A stretch of DNA of 6,957 nucleotides from an uncultured Clostridia bacterium (GTDB lineage Bacteria > Bacillota_A > Clostridia > Christensenellales > Aristaeellaceae): positions 1-6,957 of the forward strand of contig CAMVDI010000094.1 of the NCBI GenBank assembly GCA_947166205.1, in the 5' to 3' direction. This document shows, piece by piece, positions 4,350 to 6,957 of this stretch. A program made the translations under genes and the position numbers. Below the pieces are notes generated by a model. The model saw only the letters and a list, made by a program, of their open reading frames with translations, had not been told where the DNA came from and made no database searches. Each line of letters begins with the position of its first letter. Within the stretch, counting starts at the first letter, position 1.

Positions 4350-6689
4350 TCAGGCGCGCTCAGGCGGGAATTCCGCGAAGCGCCTCCATCCCTTCACGCA
4401 CTCCCTCATCTCCTCCGTATCCAGCACGTCCCGGGCGAACCCCTTCCGGACCAGCTCCTCCGGCACATACTCGTCGTACTTTCCGACAACGGGCACTTCC
4501 CCCGGATAAACCAGCTCCTCCGGGTCAAAGGCCTTCTCCGCCTCCCCGCAGACCTCCCGGAAAAATGTCTCCCCGTCCGCCTCCATCGAGAAACGGATGA
4601 AATAGGGGCGGCGGCACTGGATCCCCCGGATCCCCAGGCGGTCCCCGCAGCGCAGCTTCAGAAAGCGTTCCAGCGCCGTGAAGGCCCCGCTTCCGATCCA
4701 GGGAAAAAGCACCCACGCGTTTCCGCCCAGGCGGATCAGGGGCCGCTCCCCCATGCGCCATTGCCGGAAGGTTTCCCGGGCCTCCGCCAGCCGGCAGGCC
4801 GCGCGGGGCATCAGGTATGGGTAGAGGACGTCCTCCTCCAGGACCCGGTACATCCGTCTCAGGATCCGCGTGTGGATGTCTCCGGCCGCGCTGCTGAAGC
4901 GGGGAGGAGCGGTTTCCCTGACCAGGGTGCAGTAAATCTCCCGCCGCTTGCGGTCCACCTGGTCCACTTTCCAGACCCGGCCCGCGATGGCGATCCTCTC
5001 CCCCACCGGCGGCGGGCTGGAGATGGTTCCCAGCCGCCCGGATCCGGACCGCACCGTGTACTCCGGTTCGTCCCGGAACACCGCGTAGAACCGGTAATGG
5101 CTCACCACCCGTTCCCCCGCGGTTCCGATGATCAGCCCGCCGTTCTCCGTCCGGCTGATATGATCGGTCTCGATCAGATGCCGCAGCAGCGTCCGGTAAT
5201 CCTCCCGGGGAATCCTCTGAAAGCAGCTCAGGGTCAGCACCCGGGAGGCCAGCTCCCCGGGGGTCATCTCCCCGAGGGAGGCCAGGGTGCTCATGGTCTG
5301 GTGATACAGCAGGCTGTAGGGCAGCCGCTCCGCCCTCGGCGGCTCGACAAACCGTTCCTCCGTATAGAGCTGAACCAGCGCGATGCCCTGCAGCAGATAC
5401 CAGGGAAGAATCTCCGGCAGCGAAGCGTCCGCCTCCGGGTGTTTTTCCCGCATGATGAAGCACATTTCGGAGGGGGCTCCCCGCCGTCCGGTGCGCCCGA
5501 GCCGCTGCAGAAAACCGGAGACGCTGAAGGGCGAATCAATCTGGAAAGCCCGCTCCAGGCGCCCGATATCGATGCCCAGCTCCAGCGTCGCCGTGGCGCA
5601 GACGGAAGTCAGGGAATCCTCGTCCTTCATCTCCTCCTCGGCGTCCTCCCGGCAGGAGGCGGAGAGGTTCCCGTGGTGAATCAGAAAGCGGTCCGGCTCC
5701 TGATTGGCCTCGCAGTACTGCCGCAGCTGCTGGCAGACGGATTCGCACTCCTCCCGGGAGTTCGTGAAGATCAGGCACTTCTTTCCCCGGCTGTGCCTGA
5801 AGATATATCCGCATCCCGGATCGGCCGTCTCCGGCGTTTCGTCCGCCGGAGGCTCATCCGGCGGGGTATCCTCCGGCGCTTCATCCGCCGGAGGCTCATC
5901 CGGCGGGGTATCCTCCGGCGCTTCATCCGCCGGAGACCCGTCCGGCGGGGTTTCCTCCGGCGCTTCCCGGCCCTCGTCCGCCTGGGGCGGCGTATTGTAG
6001 AAATGCTCCATGGCCAGCCTCCAGACCTCCCGGCCCCCCTCCGTCTTCGGGATCAGCGTTTCCCTGCCGCTGCCCGCCCCCAGAAAACGGCCCGCCAGCT
6101 CCGGATTTCCGATGGTGGCGGAGAGGCCGACGCGCCTCGGGCTGCAGCCGGCCAGCCGGCAGAGCCGCTCGATCAGGCAGAAGGTCTGCAGCCCCCGGTC
6201 CGCCCGGAGCAGGGAATGGATCTCGTCGATAACGATGAACCGCAGGTCCCGGAACAGCGGCTGAATCTCCCCGGGCCGGTTGATCAGCAGGGCTTCCAGC
6301 GATTCCGGCGTGATCTGCAGAATCCCGGCGGGCTTCCGCAGAAGCTTCTGCCGGGCGCCCCGGCCCGCGTCCCCATGCCATCGGGTGACGGGAATCCCCT
6401 CCTCCGCGCACAGCTCCTCCAGCCTGCCGAACTGGTCGTTGATCAGGGCCTTCAGCGGGGCGATATACAGTGCGCCCACCGAAGCCGGCGGATCCTCCTC
6501 CAGCAGCGTCAGGATGGGAAAGAAGGCGGCTTCCGTCTTCCCTGACGCGGTGGAGGCCGTCAGCAGCACATTCCGGTCCGTGCCGAAAATCGCTTCGCCC
6601 GCCGCGTTCTGGACCGCCCGCAGGCTCTGCCACCCGGACCGGTAGATATAATCCTGGATAAAAGGCGCGTAGCGCTCAAAAACGTTCAT
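4350..6689 (-). CDS. Lhr-like superfamily 2 helicase (BrxHI-like)
   Basis: A 779-aa cytoplasmic ATP-dependent DNA/RNA helicase with a full motif set: LRAVQ (Q-motif-like, 23-27), Walker A TASTASGKT (44-52), Ia APLKALINDQ (77-86), Ib TPES (127-130), II DEIH (155-158), III SAT (190-192), IV IFTNSRE (307-313), V ATLELGIDIG (367-376) and VI QRLGRTGRRG (395-404). After the two RecA domains comes an Lhr-type C-terminal region from about 430 on. It is much shorter than the roughly 1500-aa E. coli-type Lhr and fits the compact Lhr/BrxHI class. Residues about 235-292, between the RecA domains, are a Pro/Glu/Asp-rich linker built from a 14-residue repeat. The start ATG (6687-6689) overlaps the TGA of the upstream gene in ATGA, with GGAG 8 nt before it inside that gene, so translation is coupled. 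The partner gene suggests a DNA defence or repair role; this is inference. Confidence 0.88.
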   Translation of the reverse strand: MNVFERYAPFIQDYIYRSGWQSLRAVQNAAGEAIFGTDRNVLLTASTASGKTEAAFFPILTLLEEDPPASVGALYIAPLKALINDQFGRLEELCAEEGIPVTRWHGDAGRGARQKLLRKPAGILQITPESLEALLINRPGEIQPLFRDLRFIVIDEIHSLLRADRGLQTFCLIERLCRLAGCSPRRVGLSATIGNPELAGRFLGAGSGRETLIPKTEGGREVWRLAMEHFYNTPPQADEGREAPEETPPDGSPADEAPEDTPPDEPPADEAPEDTPPDEPPADETPETADPGCGYIFRHSRGKKCLIFTNSREECESVCQQLRQYCEANQEPDRFLIHHGNLSASCREDAEEEMKDEDSLTSVCATATLELGIDIGRLERAFQIDSPFSVSGFLQRLGRTGRRGAPSEMCFIMREKHPEADASLPEILPWYLLQGIALVQLYTEERFVEPPRAERLPYSLLYHQTMSTLASLGEMTPGELASRVLTLSCFQRIPREDYRTLLRHLIETDHISRTENGGLIIGTAGERVVSHYRFYAVFRDEPEYTVRSGSGRLGTISSPPPVGERIAIAGRVWKVDQVDRKRREIYCTLVRETAPPRFSSAAGDIHTRILRRMYRVLEEDVLYPYLMPRAACRLAEARETFRQWRMGERPLIRLGGNAWVLFPWIGSGAFTALERFLKLRCGDRLGIRGIQCRRPYFIRFSMEADGETFFREVCGEAEKAFDPEELVYPGEVPVVGKYDEYVPEELVRKGFARDVLDTEEMRECVKGWRRFAEFPPERA
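5839..5964. repeat. Three tandem 42-bp repeats inside the helicase gene
   Basis: Copies lie at 5839-5880, 5881-5922 and 5923-5964. The first two differ at one base; the third (the first in reading order) has several changes. On the minus strand the unit encodes PPADEAPEDTPPDE. Because 42 is a multiple of 3, gain or loss of a copy keeps the frame and only changes linker length. A further degenerate partial unit (GTCTCCGGCG) precedes the first copy near 5827-5836. Confidence 0.9.
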
Positions 6690-6957
6690 ACCGTAAACTC
6701 CGTAAATCCGTCCTCCGTCTGATCGGAGACGGCCTCCGATTTCGCGTAGCTGAATTCGTCCGATTCCAGCATCGCGGCCAGCTTCACATCCGGATGCTGG
6801 TACATCAGGTCCAGCAGTTCAATAAAGTCCCGGATCACCTCCCGGGGCGTGATGTTCCGGTCCGCCCCGATGCGCCCGTATTCGGTTCTGATAAAGCCGG
6901 CCAGGTCCTCCGTGGTCACGGCGCACCCGTACCCGTACAGCTCCGCGTGCATCTCCG
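6686..6957 (-). CDS. C-terminal end of a BrxD/DUF2791-like P-loop ATPase (partial)
   Basis: About 90 codons are visible; the frame is open to the right edge, so the 5' part is outside the window. The Met codon at 6952 has no properly spaced ribosome site (GGAG abuts it) and is probably internal. The visible part contains LAGFIRTEYGRIGA, then ITPREVIRDFIELLDLMYQ, then a polar, acidic tail ending FTEFTV. The TPREVIRDF segment followed by a short hydrophobic helix matches my memory of the C-terminus of DUF2791/BrxD-type ATPases, and the gene position directly before an Lhr-like helicase is what that family shows. The P-loop itself cannot be checked here. Recognition rests on a short stretch plus context; an unrelated small or helical protein is the alternative. 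Confidence 0.6.
   Translation of the reverse strand, partial: EMHAELYGYGCAVTTEDLAGFIRTEYGRIGADRNITPREVIRDFIELLDLMYQHPDVKLAAMLESDEFSYAKSEAVSDQTEDGFTEFTV
6698..6701 (-). promoter_or_regulatory. Ribosome binding site of the helicase inside the upstream gene
   Basis: Read on the minus strand this is GGAG, 8 nt before the helicase ATG and inside the last codons of the upstream gene. Together with the ATGA stop-start overlap (6686-6689) it points to coupled translation of the two proteins. Confidence 0.55.

Noticed and set aside
5839..5964. The tandem repeats as a possible CRISPR array
   Set aside because: Units are directly adjacent with no unique spacers, stay in frame and encode a Pro/Glu/Asp peptide repeat within the helicase.
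4221..6545. A 774-codon open frame on the + strand opposite the helicase gene
   Set aside because: Its translation is low-complexity, rich in Pro, Arg, Gln and Gly, with no domain motifs, while the opposite strand carries a complete helicase motif set. Long antisense frames are expected in GC-rich genes, and the start lies within the terminator region.

Overview
The window is a GC-rich, gene-dense stretch of bacterial chromosome. Strong AGGAGG-type ribosome sites, sigma-A-like promoter elements, short exported proteins with Gram-positive signal peptides, a bacterial-SH3 protein and a STAS/aminoglycoside-phosphotransferase-like fusion together suggest a GC-rich Clostridia-type Firmicute, perhaps a gut or rumen lineage. 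That assignment is inference: there is no rRNA or other marker gene here.

Layout, left to right. (1) A small exported protein of unknown function on the + strand (33-644), with a GTG start. (2) Convergent to it, a SprT-like zinc metalloprotease with a C-terminal zinc ribbon (690-1220, -). (3) A spacer of about 130 nt holding a strong hairpin terminator. (4) A STAS domain fused to a phosphotransferase/kinase domain (1353-2546, -). (5) A 373-nt divergent intergenic region with a good promoter for the rightward genes, a structured leader and short repeats. (6) Two rightward exported-protein genes, probably one transcript: a double bacterial-SH3 protein (2920-3507) and a small acidic lipoprotein (3653-4207). 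Two hairpins lie between them and a very strong terminator lies after them. (7) Convergent on the - strand, an Lhr-like superfamily 2 helicase (4350-6689), translationally coupled through a 4-nt ATGA overlap to the C-terminal end of an upstream gene that runs off the right edge (6686-6957). That fragment resembles the end of BrxD/DUF2791-type P-loop ATPases.

The most interesting part is the right end. A DUF2791/BrxD-like ATPase followed directly by an Lhr-like (BrxHI-like) helicase is a gene pair known from type 2 BREX phage defence and from TerB-associated gene clusters. Here the pair ends in a terminator with no pgl genes downstream, so any partner genes must lie beyond the right edge. The helicase also carries a 42-bp tandem repeat encoding a Pro/Glu/Asp linker between its two RecA domains. 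The other genes look like ordinary cell-envelope, signalling and housekeeping functions with no visible functional link to that pair.
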